From NCBI GenBank assembly GCA_026545765.1, contig CM048840.1, forward strand, positions 47,046,580 through 47,110,579: DNA of 64,000 bases. Direction: 5' to 3'. Positions 9,590 through 21,036 of this stretch are shown here, in pieces. Position numbers and translations under genes: made by a program. The notes beneath the pieces are model-generated. The model had not been told where the DNA came from and made no database searches. It saw nothing but the letters and a program-made list of their open reading frames with translations. Origin of the DNA: Plantago major (taxonomy: Eukaryota > Streptophyta > Magnoliopsida > Lamiales > Plantaginaceae). Position 1 is the stretch's first letter. Every line of letters begins with the position of its first letter.

Positions 9590-11087
9590 TGTAAGGAATA
9601 TCTGATTAGATTTTGATCAGCAACCTAATGACTTATCTTAGCTCAGAAAGGTGGTTAGTACTCTTGGTTCACTTGAACACTGTAAAAGAGGAAAATCACT
9701 AAGTATGATAGTCCAGCAAATCTTGTATAGGATGTTAGGTCTCTAAATGTATTTTTTTATTTCTTTGAAGAAGACCAAGAAGAAGGCATCCGGCAGAAGA
9801 GATCAACATACTTGAAGATTTGAAGACTGCACAAGATTGCTGAAGACTAAGGTCATCAGATACCTATGTCCAGATATCTTGAAGAAACAAGTGTTTTTCT
9901 ATAAACAAGTGTTGCAAAAGATATCTGAGAATACAAGGTTTCTAAATGAGGAAAAGTGCCCACAGATATCTACACTCAGATACCTTGGATAAAAACTATG
10001 TTTCTGGGAAACAATGTTGTAACAAGTATCTGGAGATGTGAAGGTCTCTGAAAAGAGACGTGCAATGCTTCAGAAAGCATGCATAGTTCCGTTTGCACTA
10101 CAGGACAAAGTATAGTACAGTACATTGAATGCGCGGACAAAAATGTCTGAACAAAAATGGCAGTCTCTGAGAAGAAGACAAACGTACAATAGTACTATAC
10201 TCAGATATCAATAGTTTGAATTTCATTGAGCCTAACGGATACTATTCAAACGGCATGATTTTCAACTATAAATATCAACACTTAGAATGCTTGAAAAATA
10301 CACAAACTCACAACAAGAAAACTGAACACTATCTTTCAAACTCTCAAGCATACTAGTTACCTTCAAGCTTTCTGTTGCGACCAAAGCTCTTGATTCTAAG
10401 TAGCACAAAGCTTGAACACTTATCATAGACTTGTGTCAATAAAGAACAAGATACCATACATTGAAAAGTGTATTAAGTATACTTGATTCACAGAGCTATC
10501 TGCATAACTGAATAAATTATTAAAGAAGCTCACCTGACAAACTACCTTAACCAACACCTTAATCGGCGTGGAGTACAGGAAGTACTTAGTTTGGGAAACA
10601 AAGGAATAACTCCAAGGTTACTGGGCATAGGAAGTACTTAGTTTAGGAAACTAAGGAATAGCACAAAAGGTTTCTGAGTACATGAAGTACTTGGCTTAGA
10701 AAGCCGGGGAATAACTCAGGGGAACACTTGGTTGGGAACCTAGTGTATTAGTTGTAAGGTTAACTCAATTATATGTCTTAGTGGATTCTAGGTCTGAGAA
10801 AGGCCGAAGTGGATTAGTTGAAGGATTAAGCCACCTTCAGATACCATTATAAAGACTTGTGTTATTTACTTTCTTCAATTTATTACTTGCTTTATTTACT
10901 TTGCTAAGTATTTACACATATCTTGCTGAGCACGTGCACTTATCACAAAAAGTCTCCCGCTCTCTGAAAATAAGTATCAGATATCTTCACAGATATCTGA
11001 GAAATTGTGTTTATCGACAAAAGTTTGAAAAAGACTATTCACTCCGCCCCCCTCTAGTCTTTTACTTTGTCGTTATCTGGACCAACA
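9590..11087 (+). repeat. 3' LTR of Copia-A (1,498 bp)
   Basis: It begins TGTAAGGAATATCTG after the polypurine tract and ends GGACCAACA. It matches the solo LTR at 18238-19790 and, reversed, the Copia-C LTRs. It is shorter than these, mainly through a deletion of about 70 bp near 10400 (the other copies carry extra sequence after TTGATCCTAAG). The words CAGATATCT and CTCAGATAC recur many times. Near its end a short C-tract (11047-11052) lies between complementary GACTATT/TAGTC arms. Confidence 0.93.
10266..10274 (+). promoter_or_regulatory. LTR TATA box, Copia-A
   Basis: CTATAAATA is conserved at the same place in all four LTRs of the family (18886-18894; minus strand 47381-47389 and 60572-60580). 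It is the best candidate for the start of U3-driven transcription, with the R region beginning shortly downstream. Confidence 0.7.
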
Positions 11088-12960
11088 GGTACGGTAAACG
11101 CTTGAATAAGAAAATTGATCGTCTTATGTTAATTTACAAAATCAGTTTTTTTATGCATATTTAATGGAATGTCCGATGAAGAACACCACGAATAGTCGAA
11201 GTACCTCGGGTCGAGGTAATACAATTACACTCCTTCTCAACCATCTTATGTTTAACCGAGTGATTCTTAAACTAAGTGACGATTTCACGTTATCAAAATG
11301 ACTAATCGAAAATCCAAAAAACGTAAAGAAACAAAAGTCCATTTAAACCAAGCTTTCAAATCAACACTCGAATCGAACATTATAATTGTCCAATGTATAA
11401 TGATATTAGACCACTTGTGCACAACAAAATAACTAACTAGTAAATGGTCATGTAACACATGACATGTTTACTATAGCCAACCTAAAATCCATTGTAATTA
11501 GGCAACTCTCTACCTACAAGTAGTATAGACATGCTTGTATACATACAAGTATATTCCCACAATCTAATCCATTATACACAATAACTAAGTGGACACCATC
11601 TTCTTCCTCATTCACTCTCTCCTTCTTCAACCTCCATTAACAACCTCCATAGCCAAACTCCTTCAAGCTTATCCTTCACCATTTTTCACATGCAAATACA
11701 TATTCCTTATCCTCTCAACTTGAGAAAGATAATGACACATCTCAATTCATGATCAAGCTACAACAAAGAAGTAAAAAGGTAATAAAATCATACCATTCCT
11801 CTTCCTTATTCTTCTATTTCATCCTTTACACTCTTTTCACTCTCTAACACATCTTAGTCCATTCAAAACTTGCTAGGAACTCAATTTGTCAAGCCAATTT
11901 CAAAGTTGAGAAGGAATTGATCCAAAACTCTAAGAAGAAAAGTGTTAAGGTGGGTTAAAATGTTCTTCTAAAACTAGTTTTTAATCTTGATGCATGCACA
12001 TGTTCTTGATGAAATTTTGATGATTCTTCTCTTACAAACTAAAATAAGTGAGTAATATGGCCTCAAAATCAATTGGGTAAGTCATCTAATGGATTGCATG
12101 TTGATTTTGAAGTAGAATAAGCTCAAATCTTGAAAATCCCCAAATCCAGTAAGCAATCTGCCCTTTTTTTGTAAAATACAACATAAATAGTTTCATTCGT
12201 TTGTTGATGTTTCTAATTTAACTAAACATGTAAAACATTATCGTGCATCTCTGAGATTTAGAATGAGGTTAAAATGTGGTTTATTAAATTAATTAAAATT
12301 CTCGAAACATCCAATATTTATAATGTTTGCAGAACAGAGTACTGTTAGTAAAACCCCAATTATTCATCTATAACATGATCAAATCGGCCTTAGACTCTGT
12401 GAAATGAGAGATACAAGAGATTTAGACATTTTCCAAGAATCATGATATTTGGAGTTGTGTAGAATATTTTATGAATATTCCCCATCATTGCGCACTGCAT
12501 GAGCAGTTGAGGTAGAACATTCCTAATTGACAGTTATCATGATATTTAAGACTCAAAAGTATGTTTTGAATAGAAAATTCAATCAGTTATCATAAAAAAA
12601 ATGATAAACATCATATTTAACTATGTTGACGACCAAAATGTATTTTATAAGTAGAGACTAGTAAGCTGCCAGAATCGGAAGATTAAAAACCGAACTTGAA
12701 TTCGAAGTTTATCGCACGGAATACTTCAAGGAATTAATTAAAAAAAATTATAAATGACTAGAGATAAGTAATAAATCTTTTGGAATGGATTTGACCCTAG
12801 AGGTTAACCTTCCTTAAGTGAAAAATGAAATTGTGCGTGGAGATGATTTTGATCGTCGCACCTCTAACAATACATTTCCAATAATTTTATACATCGATAA
12901 CACGTCTAAAATGTGATGAAGGAAAAGAAGTTATGCTAACGAATATAAGAATAATAATAA

Positions 12961-13196
12961 ACGAGGGTGACAACCTCGCTAAAAAGAGATTCAGACGAGG
13001 GTGACAACCTCGCGTAAAAAGAGATTCAGACGAGGGTGACAACCTCGCTAAAACGAGATTCAGACGAGGGTGACAACCTCGCGTAAAAATAGATTCAGAC
13101 GAGGGTGACAACCTCGCGTAAAAAGAGATTCAGACAAGGGTGGCAACCTCACGTAAAAAGAGATTCAGACGAGGGTGGCAACTCACGTAAAAAGAG
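12961..13196 (+). repeat. 34-36-bp tandem array in Gypsy-T 5' LTR
   Basis: About seven units contain CGAGGGTGACAACCTCG, whose CGAGG and CCTCG arms pair around a 7-nt loop, followed by a GTAAAAAGAGATTCAGA-type spacer. The homologous array in the 3' LTR is at 19826-20062. Confidence 0.9.
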
Positions 13197-13577
13197 TCCT
13201 TAAATTGAATTAGGGCAGTCGCTAAGTGCCATGCGGAGCGAAGTGCTACATCGCGTATTTGCGGTGGGAGCCACCACTCGAGTCCGTAGGGGCCACCTCT
13301 AGAGGACTAACCTATCATGTTTGTGATGATCCTTAAATTGAATTAGGGCAGTCGCTAAGTGCCATGCGGAGCGAAGTGCTACATCGCGTATTTGCGGTGC
13401 GAGCCACCACTCGAGTCCATAGGGGCCACCTCTAGAGGACTAACCTATCATGTTTGTGATGATCCTTAAATTGAATTAGGGCAGTCGCGACGTGCCATGC
13501 GGAGCGAAGTGCTACATCGTGTATTTGCAATGGGAGCCACCTCTCGAGTCCTTAGGGGCCACTCTAGAGGACTGACC
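13197..13577 (+). repeat. 133-bp tandem array (x3) in Gypsy-T 5' LTR
   Basis: Units start TCCTTAAATTGAATTAGGGC at 13197, 13330 and 13463; the third is partial and more diverged. The matching array in the 3' LTR starts at 20063, 20196 and 20339. Confidence 0.9.
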
Positions 13578-14170
13578 CTTAATGATAGCAATAACTAAAT
13601 ATAAATTGTTAGAATAAAACTCCGGTCGAGAAGTTAAATCAAAGAAATGACAAGAATTACTATGAAAGAATTGATATTTATAATTGAAACAACTAAAGTT
13701 TATAACAAGATATGAGTTTGATAACGCAAAATGTGCATTTATGATTTTGGTCGATCCTAACAAATGTTAACCAGTTGGTATCTTCAAAACACGTTTAATA
13801 CATATGCGTCACTTACGATCAAACAATTCAAACTTTTTTCGTAAAATAAAGACCCCACCCCATTACCCACTGGGCTCGTTTAGCTCACCCCATTTTCCTA
13901 AAATATTTCAGACGAACCGGTTTGCGGTGGAATTGGTGGTGTTCCATCGAGAGAGGATCAATGAACGCAAGAAAAAGCTTCCGCTGATGAATCGAGAAGT
14001 CTACCTTATCGTTATTATTGGTGCAATGGGTTTATCGTATCATACGACGAGATGTATTGTATGTTAACTTCTTCGAATTTTGTATTTGATACTCCATCTT
14101 ATGTATATTATCAGTTGTAATGTTACTTATATGCATAGTATAACCTCTGGAAAATCCGGGGTGTTACAAG

Positions 14171-14186
14171 TGGTATCAGAGCTTGG
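14171..14186 (+). other. Primer-binding site of Gypsy-T (tRNA-iMet)
   Basis: TGGTATCAGAGCTTGG starts 2 nt after the LTR end. TGGTATCAGAGC is complementary to the 3' end of plant initiator tRNA-Met, the minus-strand primer in many plant retrotransposons. Confidence 0.88.
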
Positions 14187-14296
14187 TCAGTAATGACCGG
14201 GCTACACCAGGACATGATCCTCTGTCTGTGGGTACCGATGTATATATGATAACCATGAACTGATGACAGTATCAAATACAAATAAAAATTTTTGGA

Positions 14297-14338
<42 letters not shown>
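14297..14338 (+). repeat. (AAT)14 microsatellite
   Basis: Fourteen AAT units lie in the decayed leader of Gypsy-T, about 110 bp after the PBS. I see no coding signal from 14187 to about 14690. Confidence 0.95.
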
Positions 14339-14339
<1 letters not shown>

Positions 14340-14699
14340 GTGTACGGCAACAAACAACCATAATAACGATTGTAATCAATTAAAAAAACATCTATTAATA
14401 AATAAAAATAACTTGTGATAAACAAATAAATATGTTTAACATACAAATACTTGTTAGGACCGAATGAGGATTAGAACTGGACCGTGAGGCATGCACGATA
14501 TCCATAAGAACTTCAGTAATGACCCACAAAAATAACCAAGCAAAACTAGAACCAACTCTTTTGTCATTCCCCAGTATTTTCACGAATTGTAAATATTACT
14601 TCCGATAATAGAACCACGTCAATTTCGTCTCCCGACTCTAAGTCTGCAACCTAACCATCAACCTTACTTGTTATCGTAAAGTAGGATAGTACCATCGCT

Positions 14700-15200
14700 A
14701 ACCTTATGGAACTACAGCCGCACGGATACGACATAATCCTGGGAAGGGACTGGTTGGAATAAATTCCGCTCGGGTTTACTGCCATGAGAAGAGTGTCGTT
14801 TTAAAATCGAGGTAACAAGGATGTAAAGTTTGAAGTGAGATGACGAGAACTTTTCTAATATTAGGGAACAGATAGAAGGTACTTATAAATACATGGTTTA
14901 TTAGACCAACATGTCAATGTATGAAGTACCCTCGGACAAGTATCGATCGTAGCTGAATTAGTGATGTATCTCCAAGGAGCCGACACATGCGCCACCCCAT
15001 CAAGGCCAAGGTGAAATGACCATCGAAAGAATTTTGGGAACTTCTCAGATTGCGAAGCCGAATTCCCTTAGGGATCACCCATGTTGTTCGGGAAGGAAAA
15101 TGATGTGATCTTTCGGCTGTAAGTAGACTACCTAAAATTGAACAAGGTGACTATCAAGAATTGGTAAGGTTTATCGTGAACAGACGAGTCTGTCGACCAG
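14700..15200 (+). pseudogene. Gypsy-T pol remnant: protease tail and RT start
   Basis: From 14706 a reading frame gives MELQPHGYDIILGRDWLE, the C-terminal motif of gypsy retropepsins (ILGxDWL). A stop follows directly. From about 15020 a second stretch resembles the start of RT (SKEFWELLRLRSRIPLGIT), and near 15110-15160 RLCVDYRKLNKV-like residues, which precede the RT palm, can be read across frame breaks. The gag, most of RT, RNase H and integrase are missing. It is the only pol evidence that places the element in Ty3/gypsy. Confidence 0.75.
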
Positions 15201-16473
15201 CCTCAAGGGGCCTAGAATGTTTTCCATACTTGACCTGTACCAAGGGCTTCATCCGCTACGAGAAAAAGAAACTGAAGTCTCCGAAGTCGCTATGGGACCT
15301 TGTCGTTCAACGGGTGAATTTGGGGACCAAATTCTCTTAAGGGGGGAAGATTGTGAGACCCCTCGAGAAAAAAAAAACTTACGAACTCAGTTAGAAAGGT
15401 ACGGTAAACGCTTGAATAAGAAAATCATCGTCTTATGTTAATTTACAAAATTAGTTGTTTATACATATTTAATGGCATGTCCGATGAAGAACACCAAGGT
15501 GAAATGACCATCGAAAGCATTCTGGGAACTTCTCAGATTGCGAAGCCGAATTCCCTTAGGGATCACCCGTGTTGTTCGGGAAGGAAAATGATGTGATCTT
15601 TCGGCTGTAAGTAGACTATCTAAAATTGAACAAGGTGACTATCAAGAATAGGTAAGGTTTATCGTGAATAGACGAGTCTGTCGACCAGCCTCAAGGGGCC
15701 TAGAATGTTTTCCATACTTGACCTGTAACAAGGGCTTCATCCGCTACGAGAAAAAGAAACTGAAGTCTCCGAAGTCGCTGTGGGACCTTGTCGTTCAACG
15801 AGTGAATTTGGGACCAAATTCTCTTAAGGGGGGAAGATTGTGAGACCCCTCGAGAAAAAAAAAAACTTACGAACTCAGTTAGAAAGGTACGGTAAACGCT
15901 TGAATAAGAAAATGATCGTCTTATGTTAATTTACAAAATTAGTTGTTTATACATATTTAATGGCATGTCCGATGAAGAAGACCAAGGTGAAATGACCATC
16001 GAAAGCATTCTGGGAACTTCTCAGATTGCGAAGCCGAATTCCCTTAGGGATCACCCGTGTTGTTCGGGAAGGAAAATGATGTGATCTTTCGGCTGTAAGT
16101 AGACTATCTAAAATTGAACAAGGTGACTATCAAGAATAGGTAAGGTTTATCGTGAATAGACGAGTCTGTCGACCAGCCTCAAGGGGCCTAGAATGTTTTC
16201 CATACTTGACCTGTAACAAGGGCTTCATCCGCTACGAGAAAAAGAAACTGAAGTCTCCGAAGTCGCTGTGGGACCTTGTCGTTCAACGAGTGAATTTGGG
16301 GACCAAATTCTCTTAAGGGGGGAAGATTGTGAGACCCCTCGAGAAAAAAAAAAAAAACTTACGAACTCAGTTAGAAAGGTACGGTAAACGCTTGAATAAG
16401 AAAATGATCGTCTTATGTTAATTTACAAAATTAGTTGTTTATGCATATTTAATGGAATGTCCGATGAAGAACA
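15006..16473 (+). repeat. Tandem triplication of the Gypsy-T interior/3'LTR junction (~488-bp unit)
   Basis: Units are about 15006-15493, 15494-15981 and 15982-16473. Each contains an RT remnant, a polypurine tract (AAGGGGGGAAGAT), an LTR start (TGTGAGACCCCTCGAG at 15352, 15839 and 16328) and the first ~140 bp of the LTR. The unit ends join LTR sequence GAAGAACACC to interior sequence CCAAGGTGAAATG, sharing only CCA. Only the third copy continues into a full LTR. Confidence 0.93.
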
Positions 16474-18237
16474 CCACGAAGAGTCGAAGTACCTCGGGTC
16501 GAGGTAATACAATTACACTCCTTCTCAACCATCTTATGTTTAACCGAGTGATTCTTAAACTAAGTGACGATTTCACGGTATCAAAATGACTAAATCGAAA
16601 ATCCAAAAAACGTAAAGAAACAAAAGTCCATTTAAACCAAGCTTTCAAATCAACACTCGAATCGAACATTATAATTGTCCAGTGTATAATCATATTAGAC
16701 CACTTGTGCACAACAAAATAACTAACTAGTAAATGGTCATGTAACACATGACATGTTTACTATAGCCAACCTAAAATCCATTATAATTAGGTAACTCTCT
16801 ACCTACAAGTAGTATAGACATGCTTGTATACATACAAGTATATTCCCACAATCTAATCCATTATACACAATAACTAAGTGGACACCATCTTCTTCCTCAT
16901 TCACTCTCTCCTTCTTCAACCTCCATTAACAACCTCCATAGCCAAACTCCTTCAAGCTTCACATCTCCATTTATCCTTCACCATTTTTCACATGCAAACA
17001 CATATTCCTTATCCTCTCAACTTGAGAAAGATAATGAAACATCTCAATTCATGATCAAGCTACAACAAAGAAGTAAAAAGGTAATAAAATCATACCATTC
17101 CTCTTCCTTATTCTTCTATTTCATCATTTTCACTCTTTTCACTCTCTAACACATCTTAGTCCATTAAAACTTGCTAGGAACTCAATTTGTCAAGCCAATT
17201 TCAAAGTGGAGAAGGAATTGATCCAAAACTCTAAGAAGAAAAGTGTTAAGGTGGGTTAAAATGTTCTTCTAAAACTAGTTTTTAATCTTGATGCATGCAC
17301 ATGTTGTTGATGAAATTTTGATGATTCTTCTCTTACAAACTCAAATAAGTGAGTAATATGGCCACACAATCAATTGGGTAAGTCATCTAATGGATTTCAT
17401 GTTTATTTTGAAGTAGAATAATCTCAAATCTTGAAAATCCCCAAATCCAGTAAGCAATCTCCCTGTTTTTGTAAAATACAAACTAAATAGTTTCAGTCGT
17501 TTGTTGATGTTTCAAATTTAACTAGACATGTACAACATTATCATGCATCTCTGAGATTTGGAATGTGGTTACAAAGAGGTTTATTATATTAAATAAAATT
17601 CTCGAAAGAGGCAATATTTATAATGTTTGCAGAACAGAGTACTGTTTGTAAAACCCCAATTATTCATCTATAACATGATCAAATTGGCCTTAGACTCTGT
17701 GAAATGATAGATAAATGAGATCTAGACATTTTCCAATAAGAATCATGATATTTGGAGTCCTATAGAGTATTTTATGAATATTTCCCCATCATTGCGCACT
17801 GCATGATCAGTTTAGGTAGAAAATTCCTAATTGACAGTATATAAATTTGTTTTAGACTCAAAAGTATTTTTTGAATAGACAATTAAATCATTTATCATAA
17901 AAAAATGATAAACACCAGATTTAACTATGTTGACCACCAAAATGTATTTTATAAGTAGAGACTAGTAAGCTGCCAGAATCGGAAGATTAAAAACTGAACT
18001 TGAATTCGAAGTTTATCGCATGAATAACTTCAAGGAATTAATTAAAAAAAATTATAAATGACTAGAGATAAGTAATAAATCTTTTGGATTGGATTTGACC
18101 CTAGAGCTTAACCTTCCTTAAGTGAAAAATGAAATTGTGCGTGGAGATGATTTCGTTCGTCGCACCTCTAACAACACATTTCCAGTAATTTTATACATCG
18201 ATAACACGTCTAAAACGTGATGAAGGAAAAGAAGTTA

Positions 18238-19790
18238 TGTTAGGAATATCTGTTTAGAGTTTGATCAGCAACTTAATGACTTATCTTAGCTTAGAAAGGT
18301 GGTTAGTACTCTTGGTTCACTTGAACACTGTAAAGGAGGAAAATCACTAAGTATGATAGTCTAGCAAATCTTGTATAGGATGTTAGGTCCCTGAATGTAA
18401 TTTTTTATTTCTCTGAAGAAGACCAAGAAGAAGGCATCCGGCAGAAGAGCTCAACATTTTTGAAGATTTGAAGACTGCACAAGACTGCTGGAGACTAAGG
18501 TCATCAGATACCTATATGTAGATATCTTGAAGAAACAAGTGTTTTTCAATAAACAAGTGTTGCAAAAGATATATGAGAATACAAGGTTTCTGAATGAGGA
18601 AAAGTGCCCACAAATATCTAAACTCAGATACCTTGGATAAAAACTATGTTTCTGGAAACAATGTTGTAACAAGTATCTGGAGATGTGAAGGTCTCTGGAA
18701 AGGGACGTGCAATGCTTCAGAAAGCATGCATAGTTCCGTTGGCACTACAGGACAAAGTATAGTACAGTGCATTAAATACGCAGTCTCTGAGAAGAAGACA
18801 AACGTACAACAGTACTACACTCATATATCAATAGTTTTAATTTCATTGATCCTAACGGATACTATTCAAACGTCATGATTTTCAACTATAAATATCAACA
18901 CTTAGAATGCTTGAAAAATGCACAGAACTTACACCAAGAACACTAAACACTATCTTTCAAACTCTCAAGCATACTACTTACCTTCAAGCTTTCTGTTGCG
19001 ACCAAAGCTCTTGATCCTAAGTGTCCTGATCGTTAACAAGCACTGTTGTCTGTGAAGGAGTTGAATTAAGATTTCATATATGAGATTCATTCTCTTGAAC
19101 ACTTATCATAGACTTGGGTCAGTAAAGAACAAGATACCATACATTGAAAAGTGTATTAAGTATACTTGATTCATAAAGCTATCTGCATAACTGAATAAGT
19201 TATTAAAGAAGCTCACCTGACAAACTACCTTAACCAACACCTTAATTGGCGTGGAGTACAGGAAGTACTTAGTTTGGGAAACTAAGGAATAACTCCAAGG
19301 TTACTGAGCATAGGAAGTACTTAGTTTGGTAAACTAAGGAATAGCTCAAAAGGTTTCTGAGTACAGGAAGTACTTGGCTGAGAAAGCCGGGGAATAACTC
19401 AGGGGGAACACTTGGTTGGGAACCTAGTGTATTTAGGAATCGAGAGAAGATATTTGTAAGGTTAACACAATTATCTGTCTTAGTGGATTCTAGGTCTGAG
19501 AAAGGCCGAAGTGGATTAGTTGAAGGATTACGCCACCTTCAGATACCACTATAAAGACTTGTGTTATTTACTTTCTGCAATTTATTACTTGCTTTATTTA
19601 CTTTGCTAAGGTTTTACACATATCTTGCTGAACACGTGCACTTATCACAAAAAGTCTTCCGCTCTCTGAAAATAAGTATCAGATATCTTCACAGATATCT
19701 GAGAAATTGTGTTTATCGACAAAAGTTTGAAAAAGACTATTCACCCCCCCCCCCCAATAGTCTTTCACTTTGCCGTTATCTGGACCAACA
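18238..19790 (+). mobile_element. Solo LTR of the Copia-A/C family, nested in Gypsy-T
   Basis: A full LTR (TGTTAGGAATATC to GACCAACA, 1,553 bp) stands without any interior and is flanked by a perfect 5-bp duplication AGTTA (18233-18237 and 19791-19795). The uninterrupted site is preserved in the 5' LTR of Gypsy-T at about 12925. It is what recombination between the two LTRs of a full element leaves behind. A TATA box is at 18886-18894, and near its end a C12 run is enclosed by perfect arms (AAAGACTATT at 19732, AATAGTCTTT at 19756). Confidence 0.96.
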
Positions 19791-19825
19791 AGTTATGATA
19801 ACGAAAATAAGAATCATAATAATAA

Positions 19826-20455
19826 ATGAGGGTGACAACCTCACTAAAAAGAGATTCAGACGAGGGTGACAACCTTGCGTAAAAAGAGATTCAGACGAGG
19901 GTGACAACCTCGCATAAAATGAGATTCGGACGAGGGTGACAACCTCACTAAAAAGAGATTCAGGCGAGGGTGACAACCTCGCGTAAAAAGAGATTCAGAC
20001 GAGGGTGACAACCTCACGTAAAAAGAGATTTAGACGAGGGTGGCAACCTCGCGTAAAAAGAGTCCTTAAATTGAATTAGGGCAGTCGCTAAGTGCCATGC
20101 GGAGCGAAGTGCTACATCGCGTATTTGTGGTGGGAGCCACCACTCGACTCCGTAGGGGCCACCTCTAGAGGACTAACCTATCATGTTTGTGATGATCCTT
20201 AAATTGAATTAGGGCAGTCGCTAAGTGCCATGCGGAGCGAAGTGCTACATCGCGTATTTGCGGTGGGGGCCACCACTCGAGTTCGTAGGGGCCACCTCTT
20301 GAGGACTAAGATATCATGTTTTTGATGATCCTTAAATTCAATTAGGGCAGTCGCGAAGTGCCATGCCAGAGCGAAGTGCTACATCGTGTATTTGCAGTGG
20401 GAGCCACCTCTCGAGTCCGTAGGGGCCACTCTAGAGGACTGACCCTCAATGATAA
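19826..20455 (+). repeat. Tandem arrays in Gypsy-T 3' LTR
   Basis: The 34-36-bp hairpin array runs to about 20062, and the 133-bp array starts at 20063, 20196 and 20339. They are counterparts of 12961-13577 in the 5' LTR with the same number of long units, so the arrays predate the insertion. Confidence 0.9.
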
Positions 20456-21036
20456 CAATATTTAAATATATATTGTTAGAATAAAACTCTGGTCCAGATG
20501 TTAAATCAAAGAAATGACATGAATTACTATGAAAGAATTGATATTTATAACTGAAACAACTAAAGTTTATAACAAGATATGAGTTTGATAACGCAAAATG
20601 TGCATTTAGGATTTTGGTCGATCCTAACAAATGTTGACCAGTTAACATCTTCAAAATACGTTTAATACATATGCGTCACTTATGATCAAACAAATCAAAC
20701 TTTTTTCGTAAAATAAAGACCCCACCCCGTTACCCACTGGGCTCATTTAGCTCACCCCACTTTCCTAAAATATTTCAGACGAACCGGTTTGCGGTGGAAT
20801 TGGTGGTGTGCCATCGAGAGAGGATCAGTGAACGCAAGAAGAAGCTTCGGCTGATGAATCGAGAAGTCTACCTTATCATAATTATTGGTGCAATGGGGTT
20901 TATCGTATCATACGACAAGATGTATTGTATGTTAACTTATTCGAATTTTGTATTTGATACTCCATCTTATGTATATTATCAGTTGTAATGTTACTTATAT
21001 GCATAGTATCATCTCTGGAAAATCTGGGGTGTTACA

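Larger units (their letters stand above)
1..11087 (+). mobile_element. Copia-A: Sirevirus-like Ty1/copia element, 5' part outside the window
   Basis: Visible order is integrase, RT, RNase H, a long extra ORF (ORF3), polypurine tract and 3' LTR. This is the Ty1/copia gene order (integrase before RT) with an added gene between pol and the 3' LTR, as in Sirevirus/SIRE elements. The same structure recurs on the minus strand at 46461-61254 (Copia-C), and that complete copy defines the ends. The 3' LTR ends CCAACA at 11087 and the next bases, GGTAC, match positions 52-56 of the Gypsy-T LTR that follows, so the element sits inside that LTR; the left copy of the duplication should lie outside the window. 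All coding parts carry stops or frameshifts. Confidence 0.9.
11088..14168 (+). repeat. 5' LTR of Gypsy-T (lacks first ~50 bp)
   Basis: It aligns with the 3' LTR from 16379 onward and ends GGGGTGTTACA, directly before the PBS. It contains a 34-36-bp tandem array (12961-13196) and a 133-bp tandem array (13197-13577). ORFs of 60-107 codons in it are not conserved as proteins between the two LTRs, and I see no coding content. Confidence 0.9.
11088..21036 (+). mobile_element. Gypsy-T: internally deleted Ty3/gypsy element with ~3.1-kb LTRs
   Basis: The 5' LTR (11088-14168) lacks its first ~50 bp because Copia-A is inserted there. A tRNA-iMet PBS follows, then about 1.2 kb of interior instead of the usual several kb, a tandem triplication of the interior/LTR junction, and a 3' LTR (16328-21036) interrupted by a solo copia LTR. 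LTR ends are TGTGAGACCCC and GGGGTGTTACA. The long LTRs, the iMet PBS and the retropepsin/RT remnants suggest a chromovirus of the Tekay/Del type, but lineage placement is uncertain. It is non-autonomous. Confidence 0.85.
16328..21036 (+). repeat. 3' LTR of Gypsy-T, split by a solo copia LTR
   Basis: The LTR parts are 16328-18237 and 19796-21036, about 3.15 kb together. The sequence matches the 5' LTR throughout, including both tandem arrays. It ends TGTTACA at 21036. The next five bases, GTATG, should be its target-site duplication, with the other copy outside the window. Confidence 0.92.

Noticed and set aside
12961..13200. CRISPR-like array of ~35-bp repeats
   Set aside because: Units are directly tandem with no unique spacers, lie inside a plant LTR, and recur in the partner LTR.
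13804..14067. An 87-codon ORF near the end of the Gypsy-T LTR, partly repeated at 20794-20988
   Set aside because: The frame is not kept between the two LTRs and it has no known domain.
14297..14338. (AAT)14 as a regulatory or structural element
   Set aside because: An ordinary microsatellite in decayed sequence.
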